This document shows, one piece after another, positions 22,598 through 33,853 of a stretch of 64,000 nt of DNA; positions within the stretch are counted from its first letter, which is position 1; every line of letters begins with the position of its first letter. The notes below the pieces were generated by a model, which worked only from the letters and a program-made list of their open reading frames with translations, did not search any database and was not told where the DNA came from. Position numbers and translations under genes: made by a program. This DNA comes from Aegilops tauschii subsp. strangulata. Lineage: Eukaryota > Streptophyta > Magnoliopsida > Poales > Poaceae. The stretch is taken from positions 162,230,627-162,294,626 of the forward strand of contig NC_053036.3 of assembly GCF_002575655.3 (NCBI RefSeq), written 5' to 3'.

Positions 22598-23062
22598 CAA
22601 AAGGGGGAGAAGCATATGAGTTGATAGTCTTCAAGCGGGTTCATATGGGTCGGGTGCTTATTTTTGCTAAGTTTTAACAACTCTCGTTCTTGAACTATTG
22701 GCTTTTGAGTTGTAACACTTAAAACTTGATGTTCGTCTGCCACTTTTGCTGGTACCGTTTGATGTGATGATAAATCCCGCATGGAGTCATTCTGAGACGC
22801 TCATTTCTCATTGTGCATTTCATTATCTTCATTACATTTGTGTATGCATGATGAATTGTCTTCATGAGTTGAAGAAGATCTCCACAAAGCAAAACCTGCC
22901 ATGTGCATTTGCATTCAAAGGTAAAATATTTATATGCACATCTTCAGGGGGGAGCCTCTTTCAACCTATGAAGCCAATGTCCATGTACTTTAACTTTCAC
23001 ATACTTTTATCCCCGTTGAAAACTTCAACCAGTTTGTAATCAATCACCAAAAAGGGGGAGAT
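22598..23062 (+). other. 3' internal region with polypurine tract
   Basis: Non-coding DNA follows the ORF. Two AAAGGGGGAGA-like tracts occur, one at 22599-22610 and one at 23049-23061. The second directly precedes the LTR and is the likely plus-strand priming site (polypurine tract). Confidence 0.65.
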
Positions 23063-23795
23063 TGTAAGTGCATCTAGTGCCACCCCTAGTTGGTTTTGGT
23101 GTATTGATGACAAACATGGTTGAGGGACTAATGTGTTTGTGAGAATTGCAGGATAACACAGGTAGTGGTCCCTCACTGATTCGGTTTACCTACAAGAGAT
23201 GACCCCTGAAAATATATGAAGACATTGAAGACAATGGTGGTTCGTATAGACATTCGCGTTGAAGAAAATGACGTGTGAAGACATTCACTTGAAGACTATG
23301 GAATGCGAAGACATAGTTTCTTTCGTAGTTCCCTTTTCTTCTTTATTGAGTCATAGGAACCACCGAATTGTTAAGTGGGATCCAAGTGAACAAAGTCAGA
23401 AGACTGACGTGATGCTCAACCCAAATCCCACGTCTTCGAGTGAAGACAATGAGAGCAAATCTTATCCAGACTTGGATTAGTCAGCTTTGCTTGTAGCCCA
23501 AGCCAAGCTACCACGTGTGTTTGAAATCCGACCATTGGACACATGTCGGTTCCTTAGTGACCCAGGGTCATTTCGGACATATCATGTCGGGTTGCCTCCT
23601 GGCCATAAATAGCCCACCCCCTACACCATAAATTGGTGGCTGCTCAGAGTTAGTGCACGACTTTTGTCGTTTGAGAGCAACCCACCTACGAAGCCTTTGA
23701 GAGAGAGATCCTTACGAGGACAAAGCCCAAAACACCTAGAGCCAAAGAGTGTTAGGCATCACCGAAGTCTTTTTGTCCGCGTGACCTGAAGACTT
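23063..23795 (+). mobile_element. copia-type 3' LTR, left part
   Basis: It begins TGTAAGTGCATCTAGTGCC right after the polypurine tract. TATA-like CCATAAATAGCCC is near 23606. It is broken at GAAGACTT by the CACTA element and resumes at 45659. The TG start and the CA end at 46265 are standard LTR termini. Confidence 0.8.
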
Positions 23796-23956
23796 CACTA
23801 CTGTAGGATGCTGCTAACGCGACACTACGATCAGAGACCCTTTCACGAAACTGTGTGCGATGCATCAATCACAAACGGGGATGTAAAAAACCATCAAAAA
23901 AGGTGCAAAACGTTTGCAATGGAGGATGCATTAAACACGGTTCAGATTTTAGTTGC

Positions 23957-24375
23957 GTGTGTGATCCAGGGCATACGGTTCAGTCCAACAAACTGTTTGC
24001 GATGAGGCAGAACAAAAGAAACGGGCAGATGATGAAGGCGTGTGCGATATAGAGCATACGGTTCACTCGGATGAACTGTTTGTGATTAGGCAACACAAAA
24101 GAAACGGGTAGCCAGATGAAGGTGTGTGCGATATACAACATACGGTTCACTCGGATGAACTATTTGTGATTAGGCAACACAAAAGAAATGGTCAGCCAGA
24201 TCAAGGTGTGTGTGATTGAGGGCATACGCTTCAGAAGGATTAACTGTTTGCGATTAGGCAATAGAACAGAAACGGGTAAGCCAGATCAAAGTGTCTGCAA
24301 TTGATGGCATACACTTCACATGGATGAACTGTTTGCGATTAGCCACAACAAACTGAAACAGTTAGATAGATAAAT
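23957..24375 (+). repeat. 83-bp subterminal tandem repeat, 5 copies
   Basis: Five diverged units of about 83 bp share TGTGCGAT, GCATACGGTTCACTCGGAT, GAACTGTTTGCGATTAGGCA and GAAACGG. Subterminal repeats of this kind are typical transposase-binding regions in CACTA elements; binding is inferred. Confidence 0.7.
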
Positions 24376-24721
24376 GTGTGTGTGCTAGATGGGCACACCC
24401 ATTCTAATTAAAAGAAGCGTGCGATATGGTAATAATGAGCGCGCACTGTTGTTGGAACAAGACGTGTGCTCACATTGCCTATTGCGGTGCACCCTATGGT
24501 GCAAACGCCACATACGCGGCCGAGAAGGCGTACGTGCCCATGTTACGCCTTCCGGGAATAGTGCCGCACTTATAACCGTCAGTAAAGTTTGAGCATGCGT
24601 CCCGTCACAATTTTTTTAGAAGAACACGGAGGCAGCGTCCCATCACATTCCAAATTGCAAACATGTTCACACTGATCAAAACCTAAATGGTTTCCCACTT
24701 AGGAGCGTATTACTACGCGGT

Positions 24722-24729
24722 TATAAATA
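24722..24729 (+). promoter_or_regulatory. TATA box of the coiled-coil ORF
   Basis: TATAAATA lies 105 bp before the preferred ATG at 24827. A CT/CA-rich leader follows it. Confidence 0.5.
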
Positions 24730-24826
24730 CTACTACTCCAACATGACTGCACATTCCTCCTCAACTCCTCATCCACAAAAATTCAAAAACAAACAAGTCA
24801 TTCATCATCGTTCCCTTGCGCCCGCC

Positions 24827-25498
24827 ATGGCCAGCGTGAGTTCTGGGTCAAGAGATTGCCACCAGGGAGAGGCGAGCCTGGAAGCGGGAGCACGAGAGAT
24901 GTCCCGCCTCGCCGCGAAAGCAGCCAACATGTCCCACCGCACGGCCGTAGCAGCAGAGAGGTCCCGCCGCGCCGCCGAAGCAGCACGGAGGGCCCGCTGC
25001 ACCGTCGATGCAGCAGACTGGTCCGGCCATGCCGCGGAAGCAGAAGAGATGTCCCGCCGCGCCGCAAATGCAGCAGAGATATCCTCCCTTGCCGCGGCGG
25101 CCTGGGAAAATGCCTCGCGGGCAGGCGAGGACTCTTACAGGCGCATGCGTGCCCTCGTCCTTAGGCAGATGGATCGGATCTCCAGGTGGGAGAGGTTGCA
25201 GGATGACCTGAAAGCCTTGTTTGAACAGTCTACCAACGTCATCCGACAACTAAATGAGAGCAATGCGAAGCTCCGGGCCGAGCACGACCTGCTGAGGGCG
25301 AAGATCGTCCGAAGTGCGGAGCAGCAGGAGCAGACCACTGCCTTGTTGAAGAGGACCGGCGTCATCGTCAAGAAACTTATGGACGAGAATGCCATGCTGC
25401 GCATCGAGCGCAAAAGGCTAGTGGAGGAATCCGTGGATGCTCTCAAGCAGCATCTTGAGGACAAGAAAGAGCTCATCGTCGCTCGCCGCAGAGACTAG
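24827..25498 (+). CDS. alanine-rich coiled-coil protein of the CACTA element
   Basis: This is an intact 223-residue ORF. The ATG at 24827 is preferred over an in-frame ATG at 24743 because of its strong context (CCCGCCATGG) and its position after a leader. Residues about 25-90 form an Ala/Arg-rich segment built from repeats of the type (M)SRxAAxAA, and residues about 120-220 are a heptad-like Leu/Glu/Arg/Lys region typical of a long coiled coil. No catalytic or DNA-binding motif is seen. It sits just inside the left subterminal array. It could be an accessory protein of the transposon or a captured host gene. Function is unknown. Confidence 0.55.
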   Translation: MASVSSGSRDCHQGEASLEAGAREMSRLAAKAANMSHRTAVAAERSRRAAEAARRARCTVDAADWSGHAAEAEEMSRRAANAAEISSLAAAAWENASRAGEDSYRRMRALVLRQMDRISRWERLQDDLKALFEQSTNVIRQLNESNAKLRAEHDLLRAKIVRSAEQQEQTTALLKRTGVIVKKLMDENAMLRIERKRLVEESVDALKQHLEDKKELIVARRRD

Positions 25499-26089
25499 TT
25501 CCCGCGGCCTGTAGCAACACATCAAGAAAGGAGAGATCAGCGAGCCAGATCGTTGTCTTCCTTCTTCTTTTGTCCTTGTGTATTTCGGGCATTGCCGCAT
25601 GTGGCTTTTTTTAATTATGTTTCTAAATATGTAAGACAATTATTATCCATTGTCATCGTCCTTATATTCATCATGCTTGCTATAAGTCGCAGTCGATGCT
25701 ATATAGGTCTGTCGGATCTTACATCAAGATCCGTGCAAAACTTTCTTTTCAGATTTTCATTTTTCTCTCTTAAATCTCAGTCTAGTGAGACATATAGCCA
25801 CGCCGTAGAACAGGTGCTTGGGCGCCATTAATGGAGACGTTGGGAGGGAGGTGCACGGTGGGAAGCGTTCAAAGGGCTCTCCTCTCGATGAGCACGTGCA
25901 GGGGTATGATCGCACGCCTCCCGTACTCAAATAGCTACCCCGCACGACACCTCCTAGCCAATAAAAAAAGGGGACGCGTGGCCGCACGCAATTGGTAAGT
26001 CGAACGCCCACGGTTTCAATAATACTTGTGTTTCCGATTTGTAACGTGACAACACTTGTTCCAAAATGACTTTGTTGATTGTTAATATG
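25499..26089. other. 3' flank of the coiled-coil ORF, non-coding
   Basis: A possible 3' UTR (pyrimidine-rich, then AT-rich to about 25830) is followed by non-coding DNA leading into a partial 505-bp unit. No gene is seen. Confidence 0.4.
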
Positions 26090-26341
26090 TGGGCCTTCGC
26101 AAATCAGACAGAAAAATTACCACAACATGTTGGTGCCATATCATGAGACCATGCCATGTTACATGATTTTCAGCCGTGTTTTGGAATTACAGGAATTAAA
26201 AAAGCAAGTTTCTCAATCTTTCCGGCTGAGCCACGACGCCCAGATGTTTAAATTTCACTCCCATCTCTTGCATGGGACCTAGAAATTCACCCAAGGACAC
26301 ACATGTGATTTTTCAAACAACTTTGGTGCACTGGAGCATGT
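26090..26341. repeat. partial unit of the 505-bp repeat
   Basis: It contains the same order of words as the main array at 39.1-42.9 kb (CATGTTGGTGCCAT, TTTTCAGCCGTGTTTTGG, CCACGACGCCCAGATG, GCATGGGACCTAGAAATTC) in the same orientation. It ends abruptly at the gypsy LTR (26342). Confidence 0.75.
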
Positions 26342-27216
26342 TGTCGGCGTCCTGGGAACGGGGGTCCCCACACTTGCCTGCCTGCGGCCCACAGCGTGGC
26401 TCCACCAGCGGCCCTCTACGGCCCATCTTCACCAGCAAACACTCAAGACCCTCGCGAGGCAGACGACACAAGACCTCCTCGGGACGGCCTCACTAGGATG
26501 GCTCACGAGGGGCGGAGAGATCAAGGCAAGGAACACCTCGCGAGGTTTCTGTGACGCAAGCCATGACGACTGGAGCCAGGCGGGCGCCAGCGCACACAGT
26601 GTCCTCGTTTCCTCTTTGGTGCTAAAGGGGCAAGCGCAGGCGAGGAGTCCCAAGGCATAAGGCAAAGGTTTCCATATCGGTGCAACGAGACCAAGACTAG
26701 CAGGACGACAGGACGGAGGTCACCGTGGAGCCCAAGACAGCGTCACCACCAGAGCCTTTGGCAGGCGAAGACCACCTTTAGTCAGGATAACTTGTACTAG
26801 TTGTCTCCCTTTGAATTTGGCCGTTGTTGGATCCCTTCCCGCTCAATATTTGGGGAGAGGACCAGGGCCTCTATAAATAGGACTAGCCATCAGCATAGAG
26901 GGAAAACTGATCCAGATTATCCTCAACCACACAAGCTCACTGAGCACAAGAACACCTCTCCTCCCGAGGTTGTTCTTCCCTTGTAACTGTTCATCCTCAA
27001 CCCAAGAGGCAATCCACCACACCACATTGGAGTAGGGTATTACACCACACCGGTGGCCCGAACCAGTATAAACTCTTGTGTCTCTCTTTCTGCGGGTTCG
27101 ACGCGCTAAGCTTTGAGATCGCGGTGAGGGCGAGGGCGTGATTAGGTAGGGAGAGATCTTAGTGCGCACCCGAGTGTTCGAACCTCAAGGGTTTTGCCGG
27201 AACCCGAAATCCGACA
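26342..27216 (+). mobile_element. 5' LTR of the gypsy element
   Basis: It starts TGTCGGCGTCCTGGGAACGG and ends ACCCGAAATCCGACA. CTATAAATAGG at 26870-26880 is the likely TATA box. It is followed at once by TTTGGCGCGCGAGGTAGGGG, the tRNA primer-binding region typical of many grass gypsy elements. It interrupts a 505-bp unit. Confidence 0.85.
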
Positions 27217-27288
27217 TTTGGCGCGCGAGGTAGGGGTGCGCCGAAGCCTTCCTCCCACCAATCCGCGTCCCGTCGCTTCGCGGCATCC

Positions 27289-30250
27289 ATGGCGGACGCT
27301 CGCCGCCCCCGTGCCGAGCGTCGGGCCGCCCTCGCCGTCCGTGTCGCTCAGACCGCTCCTATCGGCGGGCCTCCCCGTCGTTCCCCGTCACCCGCCGCCA
27401 ACGCCGTCACCGGCCCAGTGGGAAACGAGCAGCAAGCATCCTCGCTGCATCCCTCGGTGCGGCGGGACGGCCGCACCTCCACTCCGTCGCTAACCCCAGC
27501 CGACTCGTCGTCTCACGCTCGTCGCGCTCCCACAGACGCGCAGGCCGCGCTGCTCATGGCACTCGAGCTCCTGCGCTACCGCCCAGTCGACGACCCCTAC
27601 GAGGACTGGCTGGACCGCATCGCCGAGCTCGTCGGTGCTGCAGGGGGCTCCCCCGCGCCGTCCCTCTCGCTGCCTCGCCCTCCGCCAGCTGCGGGCGGTG
27701 TGGCTTACGGAGCGCCTCCACCACCTCTGCACCAAGACGGCGCTCTGGCGCCAAGGCACGCGCCCCCCAGCGTGACCCACCGCGTCGGCCCCCCGCGCGA
27801 GAAGAAGGAAGCTGCCAAGAAGTTCCCCGACCGCAAGAAAACGCTCCATCGCTCCCAGTACCGCCACGTCAGGATCGCTTGCCGCGGCAGGGCCACGCGC
27901 CACTTGCCGTGGCGGGCCATGGACACCAAGATCAACCTCCGCCTCCACGACGGGCCCCGGTGGCACCACAGGCTGCCAGGCCTTCACTCCTGAGCTGCGT
28001 AGCATCGCCTGGCCGGGCAAGTTCAAGCCAGATCTGCCTCCTCGCTACGACGGCACCCCCGACCCCGCGGAGTTCTTGCAGCTTTACGTGCTGAGCATCG
28101 AGGCGGCCAATGGCGACGAGAAAGTCATGGCGAACTGGTTCCCCATGACTCTCAAGGATGGCGCTCGCTCGTGGCTCCTGAACCTGCCTCCGGGCTCGAT
28201 CTCCTCCTGGGATGAGATGCGTGACCGCTTCGTCGCCAACTTCCAGGGCACTCGCGACCGCCCTCCGGCCGGGGGTGACCTACGCCGCGTCACGCAACAG
28301 CCAGGGGAGACCCTGCAGAAGTACATAAAGCGCTTCAACAACGTTCGCCTCAAGATCCCCAAGGTCACAGACGAGGCCATCATTTTGGCGTTTTCTGATG
28401 GCATCCGCAACGTCAAGATGAAGGAGGAGCTCGCCATCCACGAGGAGCTATGCACGGCTTTGGAGCTGTTCAACCTGGCGACCAAGTGCGCAAGAGCTGA
28501 GGAGGGGCGCCTTTCCCTCCTCGAGCTCCCGGCTAACGACCTGGAGGAGAAGAAAGCCAAGGCCAAGGACGTGAAGCGCAAGGGAGTAGCCGTGCTCGCG
28601 GCGGAGCCAGACACGAAGCACGGCCGGGACCACCCCGAGTTGTCCAAGAGCAGCCGACCGATCTGCGCCTTCCACAGCGTACATAGCCACAACACCAACG
28701 ACTGTCAGGAGCTCAGGGCCATTCGAGATGGACGCTTCGGTCGACGCCCCGAGCGCAACGACCGGGGCTACGGCCGAGGAGGAGGACGAGGCAGAGGACG
28801 CTGGGACGACCGCGACCCTCGTCGGGAGTGGCACGACCGGCCTCGCGAGGATTGCTGGCAGGATCAGCCTCGTGAGGGCGCATGGAGGGATCAGCCTCGC
28901 GAGGATCGCCCTCAGGGCAATGCTGGTCTTCCTCCGCTGCCACCACCGCCAAGAAGGAACGACGGCCACCATCAGGACGAGGGGGCTGGGGGCTTCCAGG
29001 AACCGCGTGATATCGCCTGCATCTTGGGCGGAGCTCAAGCCCCAGCCTCTCGGCGCATCTTCAAGCAGTTTGCTCGCGAGGTGAATGCAGCCCTTCCCAG
29101 GCTCAAGGCCACGCGCCCGCTCAGGTGGTCCAAGTGCGCCATCACCTTCAGCTCAGCGGACCAGCTCAAGTGCGCGGCCACCGCTGGTGCCCTCCCTATG
29201 CTCTACTCACCCGTCATCAGCAACGTTCAAGTAACCAAGACCCTCATCGACAGTGGCGCACGGCTTAATGTCCTGTCTGTCGAGACGTTCGATAGCCTCC
29301 AAGTGCCATACGACCAGTTTCAGCCTACCAAGCCCTTCTCAGGAGTGACCGACGGCTCCACCACCCCGATAGGGCAGGTCCGCCTCCCTATCACCTTCGG
29401 ACAGCGCGACAACTACCGCACCGAGCTCATCGACTTCGGCGTTGCTCACATTCGTCTGCCGTACAATGCCATCCTTAGGTATCTGGCCCTGGCCAAGTTC
29501 ATGGCGGTGACCCACCACGGCTACAACATCCTCAAGATGCCAGGAAGCGGCGGGATTATCACCGTCCCCTGCGAAGAAAGAGATGTGGTGTGCTCCCTCG
29601 AGCGCGCCTTCCAAGCCGCAGCGATCGAAGACCCCGACAACAACGCAGCACAGTACCCTCCTGAGGCCGTCCCCAAGAAGAAGAAGCAGCTACTCCGCAT
29701 AGGGCCTCAGGGGAGCGGCGCCTCTGGCGGTGCAACATCAGGATCGGCGCCCGCGCTTGGGGCGCCTCCCTCCCTCCCTCGCATAGGAAGGCGCGCCCGG
29801 CGCCCTCCTTCGGCAGGGCTCGGGGGCTCTCTTCTGGAGGGCCTCAGACCTAGACAACTTCACGAGGGAGGCGCTCGGGCACCACATGGAGGCGTGCTTT
29901 GCGGCACGTTTCCTTCAGGAGGACACCGGGCGAGGAGCGCCCGGCGCTCAGGAGTTCATCACCAAGGTCACTCAGGAGCTGCAGGATGCAAGAGCCATGC
30001 GCGGCGACCGCCGCCCACCTGGCGCAACTCCCCATCCAGGTGAGGATGGCGGGCTGCGTGTCTGCGTCGACATTCCAGGGCTCAACAGGTCCGCATCTCA
30101 GGAGCTCTTCTGGCCTTCGCGCGTGGGACATTGCGAGGGCCCACCTCACAGCTACGTTCGCATGCCATTCGGCCTGCTGAGCATGGCAGCCGCCTTCCAG
30201 CGCAACCTGCAGAGCATCCTGGCGGCTCAGGAGGCCAGGCATCACGCAGT
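27289..30250 (+). pseudogene. gypsy gag-protease with remnant RT, frame-broken
   Basis: It starts MADARRPRAERR at 27289. The first frame ends at 27993 and the body continues one frame over, so there is a shift near 27950-27985. The gag core (about 28020-28540) has WPGKFKPDLPPRYDG, SWLLNLPPGSISSWDEM and a QQPGETLQKYIKRF motif. A Cys/His segment CAFHSVHSHNTNDC (about 28666) is followed by an Arg/Gly-rich linker, then a retropepsin-like site TLIDSGARLNVLS (about 29250). After about 29700 the frame is lost. RT is reduced to VCVDIPGLN (about 30062) joined closely to MPFGLL (30162), with the catalytic region missing. Integrase is not seen. Confidence 0.85.
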
Positions 30251-30379
30251 CCTGACGGAGATGGAGACGGTCCTCGAGGAGCCGCCGGGCCCCCAGAGCC
30301 TCCCGAGGCTCAGGGCCCCCATGGCTCATGAGGAGCAACTCCTTCGCTACGCATCTTCAGCTAATCCAACACCCCTTCG

Positions 30380-31224
30380 ACAATTGAACCAGGTGACATT
30401 TTCCAAGTTTATTTAGCTGGGAGCGCCTCCCAGGCTGCATTATTCTCAGGTTGCGTGGGCATGTCCCTGTGGCATGCATCCATTTACGCCTTTAGCATTA
30501 CTTTGCTGGGGGCGCCCCTCGGGCTGCATCATCCCCAAGCCGCTCGGGTCTGACCCGATGGAGTGTATCATCCTTGCATTTACCTGAGCTAGTTTGCTTT
30601 TCATGCATAATCTATCTATGGTTATCACCTGCTTGATTGTCACCCACCACAGGAGCTACACATGATGGCACGACGCTTGTGCTCGGGTCCGTCCCTGCAA
30701 CGTCGACAAATCTGAGCAGTCGAGCTCTGGCTCGCGGCACGCCTCACACACGCCACCTCACTAGGCCCTCAGTGCCTTCATCTTCTTGTAGAGCGACCTA
30801 TGGCAGACCGACAATCATCGCGGCGATCTATGTCCCTCCTCGTGCTAACCTGCAGGGACCTCCTGAGGACGATAGCAGGCAGTACCATGGGCTCCCTCTT
30901 CTCTCATGCGATTCACTTGCACGTTAAAAGGGGGGCTCCTGAGCATCGCGACTCAGGAGCTCTTACTGGCTCTCCATCCCTCACCCCCTGGCCTTGACCA
31001 CGGCATCGACCTGGCATACCAGCGGTGGCTGAGCTCACTCGAGGGCCGGGACCTGAGGACGCAGAGCACACAGAAGAGTATGGAGAAGAGGGAGAGGCTC
31101 GCACGGGCCTAACCTAGCTACCCAACAGTGGTCGACGCACAAGTCTGGCGCAACACAAGGAACCAGCTCCAGAATGCCAAGATAAGTCTCGCGCCTGGAT
31201 CGACCCAGCGCTACAACATAGGAT
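30380..31224. other. GC-rich distal part of the gypsy element
   Basis: Non-coding, with short clusters such as GGGCGCCCCTCGGGCTGCAT. A block at about 30925-31080 (CTCAGGAGCTCTTACTGG, CTGGCCTTGACCACG, CCTGGCATACCAGCG) recurs at about 38395-38520, so it was a tandem or dispersed duplicate before the LTR element separated the copies. Confidence 0.5.
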
Positions 31225-32908
31225 TGATACGTCTCCAACGTATCTATAATTTTTGATTGTTCCATGCTATTATATTATATGTTTTGGATGTTTATGGGCT
31301 TTATTAAACACTTTTATATTATTTTTGGGACTAACCTATTAACCCAGAGCCCAGTGCCAGTTTCTATCCCTTGTTTCAGCGTTTCGCAGAAAAGGAATAT
31401 CAAACGGAGTCCAAACGGAATGAAACCTTCGGGGGAGTTATTTTTGGAACGGAAGCAATCCAGGAGACTTGGAGTGTACGTCAGGCAATCAACGAGGAGA
31501 GCACGAGGAAGGGGGCGCGCCTACCCCCCCCCCCCAGGCGCGCCCTCCACCCTCATGGTCCCCTTGTGGCTCCTTTGACCGACTTCTTTCGCCTATATAT
31601 ACCCATATACCCTAAAAACACCGAGGAATAGAATAGATCGGGAGTTCCGCGGCCGCAAGCCTCTGTAGCCACCAAAAACCAACCGGGACCCTGTTCCGGC
31701 ACCCTGCCGGAAGGGGGACCCCACACCGGTGGCCATCTTCGTCATCCCGGCGCTCTCCATGACGAGGAGGGAGTAGTTCACCCTTGGGGCTGAGGGTATG
31801 TACCAGTAGCTATGTGTTTGATCTCTCTCTCTCTCATGTTCTTGAGGTGATACGATCTTGATGTATCGCGAGCTTTGCTATTATAGTCGGATCTTATGAT
31901 GTTTCTCCCCCTCTACTCTCTTGTAATGGATTGAGTTTTCCCTTTGAAGTTATCTTATCGATTGAGTCTTTAAGGATTTGAGAACACTTGATGTATGTCT
32001 TGTCGTGCTTATCTGTGGTGACAATGGGATATCACGTGATCCACTTGATGTATGTTTTGGTGATCAACTTGCGGGTTCCGCCCATGAACCTATGCATAGG
32101 GGTTGGCACACGTTTTCGTCTTGACTCTCCGGTAGAAACTTTGGGGCACTATTTGAAGTACTTTGTGTTGGTTTGAATAGATGAATCTGAGATTGTGTGA
32201 TGCATATCGTATAATCATACCCACGGATACTTGTGCTGACATTGGAGTATCTAGGTGACATTAGGGTTTTGGTTGATTTGTGTCTTAAGGTGTTATTCTA
32301 GTACGAACTCTATGATAGATCGAAGGAAAAGAATAGCTTCATGTTATTTTACTACGGACTCTTGAATAGATCGATCGGAAAGGATAACTTTGAGGTGGTT
32401 TCATACCCTACCATAATCTCTTCGTTTGTTCTCCGCTATTAGTGTCTTTGGAGTGACTCTTTGTTGCATGTTGAGGGATAGTTATGTGATCCAATTATGT
32501 TATTATTGTTGAGAGAACTAGCACTAGTGAAAGTATGAACCCTAGGCCTTGTTTCCTAGCATTGCAATACCGTTTACGCTCACTTTTATCATTACTTACC
32601 TTTCTGTTTTTATATTTTCAGATTACAAAAACCTATATCTACCATCCATATTGCACTTGTATCACCATCTCTTCGCCGAACTAGTGCACCTATACAATTT
32701 ACCATTGTATTGGGTGTGTTGGGGACACAAGAGACTCTTTGTTATTTGGTTGCAGGGTTGTTTGAGAGAGACCATCTTCAACCTACGCCTACCACAGATT
32801 GATAAACCTTAGGTCATCCACTTGAGGGAAATTTGCTACTGTCCTACAAACCTCTGCACTTGGAGGCCCAACAACGTCTACAAGAAGAAGGTTGCGTAGT
32901 AGACATCA
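31225..32908 (+). mobile_element. 5' LTR of the pol-less element
   Basis: TGATACGTCTCCAACGTATC ... TAGTAGACATCA. CCTATATATACCC near 31600 is the likely TATA box. It is followed by AGCTCTTTTC and the primer-binding site at about 32919. Confidence 0.95.
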
Positions 32909-32918
32909 AGCTCTTTTC

Positions 32919-32936
32919 TGGCGCCGTTGCCGGGGA
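32919..32936 (+). promoter_or_regulatory. primer-binding site
   Basis: TGGCGCCGTTGCCGGGGA directly follows the 5' LTR. The motif is the usual priming site of one group of grass gypsy-type elements, attributed to a tRNA-Asp 3' end. Confidence 0.75.
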
Positions 32937-33031
32937 GGTGAGTGCTTGAAGGTATATCTTAGATCTTGCAATCGAATCTTTTAGTTTCTTGTTTTATCAC
33001 TAGTTTAGTCTATAAAAGAAAACTACAAAAA

Positions 33032-33853
33032 ATGGAATTGAGTTTGCCTCATACGCTTCATCTTTTTAATATCTTTCGTAAGTATGATGAAAAGGAAAAT
33101 TGTGCTCAAGTGCTAGAAGAAGAATTACATAGAATGCTTGGCATAAAATATGTGAATGATGAGCATGATTGCAATGTTGTTAGTACGAATTCCTTGAATA
33201 TCCATGATGCTAATGATATGCAAAGCCACAAGCTTGGGGATGCTATGTTTGATGAAGATGATATGTTTAGTCCCCCAAGTTTTGATGAGAAAATTTATTA
33301 TGATGAAAGCATGCCTCCTATTTATGATGATTATTGTGATGACACGTATGCTATAAAGAATAAAGATAACCATGAAACTTGTCATCATGATTTTAATTTT
33401 CAATTGGATTATGCTTCATATGATAGTTATTTTGTTGAGTTTGCTCCCACTACTATTCATGAGAATAAATTTGCTTATGTGGAGAGTAATAAAATTTCTA
33501 TGCTTGTAGATCATGAAAAGAATGCTTTATGTGCTGGTTATATTGTTGAATTCATTCATGATGCTACTGAAAATTATTATGAGGGAGGAATATATGCTTG
33601 TAGGAATTGCAATAATATCAAGTTTCCTCTCTATGTGCTTAAAGTTTTGAAGTTATGCTTGTTTTGCCTTCCTATGCTAGTTGATTATTGTTCCCATAAG
33701 TTGTTTGCTCACAAAATCCCTATGCATAGGAAGTGGGTTAGACTTAAATGTGCTAGTGATATTCTTCATGATGCTCTCTTTATGTTTCAATTCTTATCTT
33801 TTATGCGAGCATCATTGAAATCATCATGCCTAGCTAGGGGCGTTAAACGTTAG
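33032..33853 (+). CDS. ORF of the pol-less element, 273 residues
   Basis: The ATG at 33032 follows a short A-rich leader (ACTACAAAAAATGG) and the frame is open to 33853. The product begins MELSLPHTLH, is acidic in its first two thirds (many Asp, Glu, Asn and His), and has a Cys-containing segment (YACRNCNNIKFP, then LCLFCLP) and a basic C-terminus ending ARGVKR. I do not recognise any retroviral or host domain. It is intact in an element that still has good LTRs and TSDs, which suggests it was retained until recently. Confidence 0.55.
   Translation: MELSLPHTLHLFNIFRKYDEKENCAQVLEEELHRMLGIKYVNDEHDCNVVSTNSLNIHDANDMQSHKLGDAMFDEDDMFSPPSFDEKIYYDESMPPIYDDYCDDTYAIKNKDNHETCHHDFNFQLDYASYDSYFVEFAPTTIHENKFAYVESNKISMLVDHEKNALCAGYIVEFIHDATENYYEGGIYACRNCNNIKFPLYVLKVLKLCLFCLPMLVDYCSHKLFAHKIPMHRKWVRLKCASDILHDALFMFQFLSFMRASLKSSCLARGVKR

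Noticed and set aside
23957..24375. CRISPR-like array
   Set aside because: The 83-bp units are contiguous and diverged with no unique spacers, in a plant transposon; the same applies to the 44-bp array at 45227-45477.
28076..30043. Full 655-codon gypsy frame as one protein
   Set aside because: The gag-protease part is real, but after about 29700 the frame no longer matches the family and the RT remnant is in another frame. The 3' third is out-of-frame reading.
33031..33853. Assigning the 273-residue ORF as a gag protein
   Set aside because: No CCHC knuckle and no gag core motif can be seen; the Cys residues do not have knuckle spacing.
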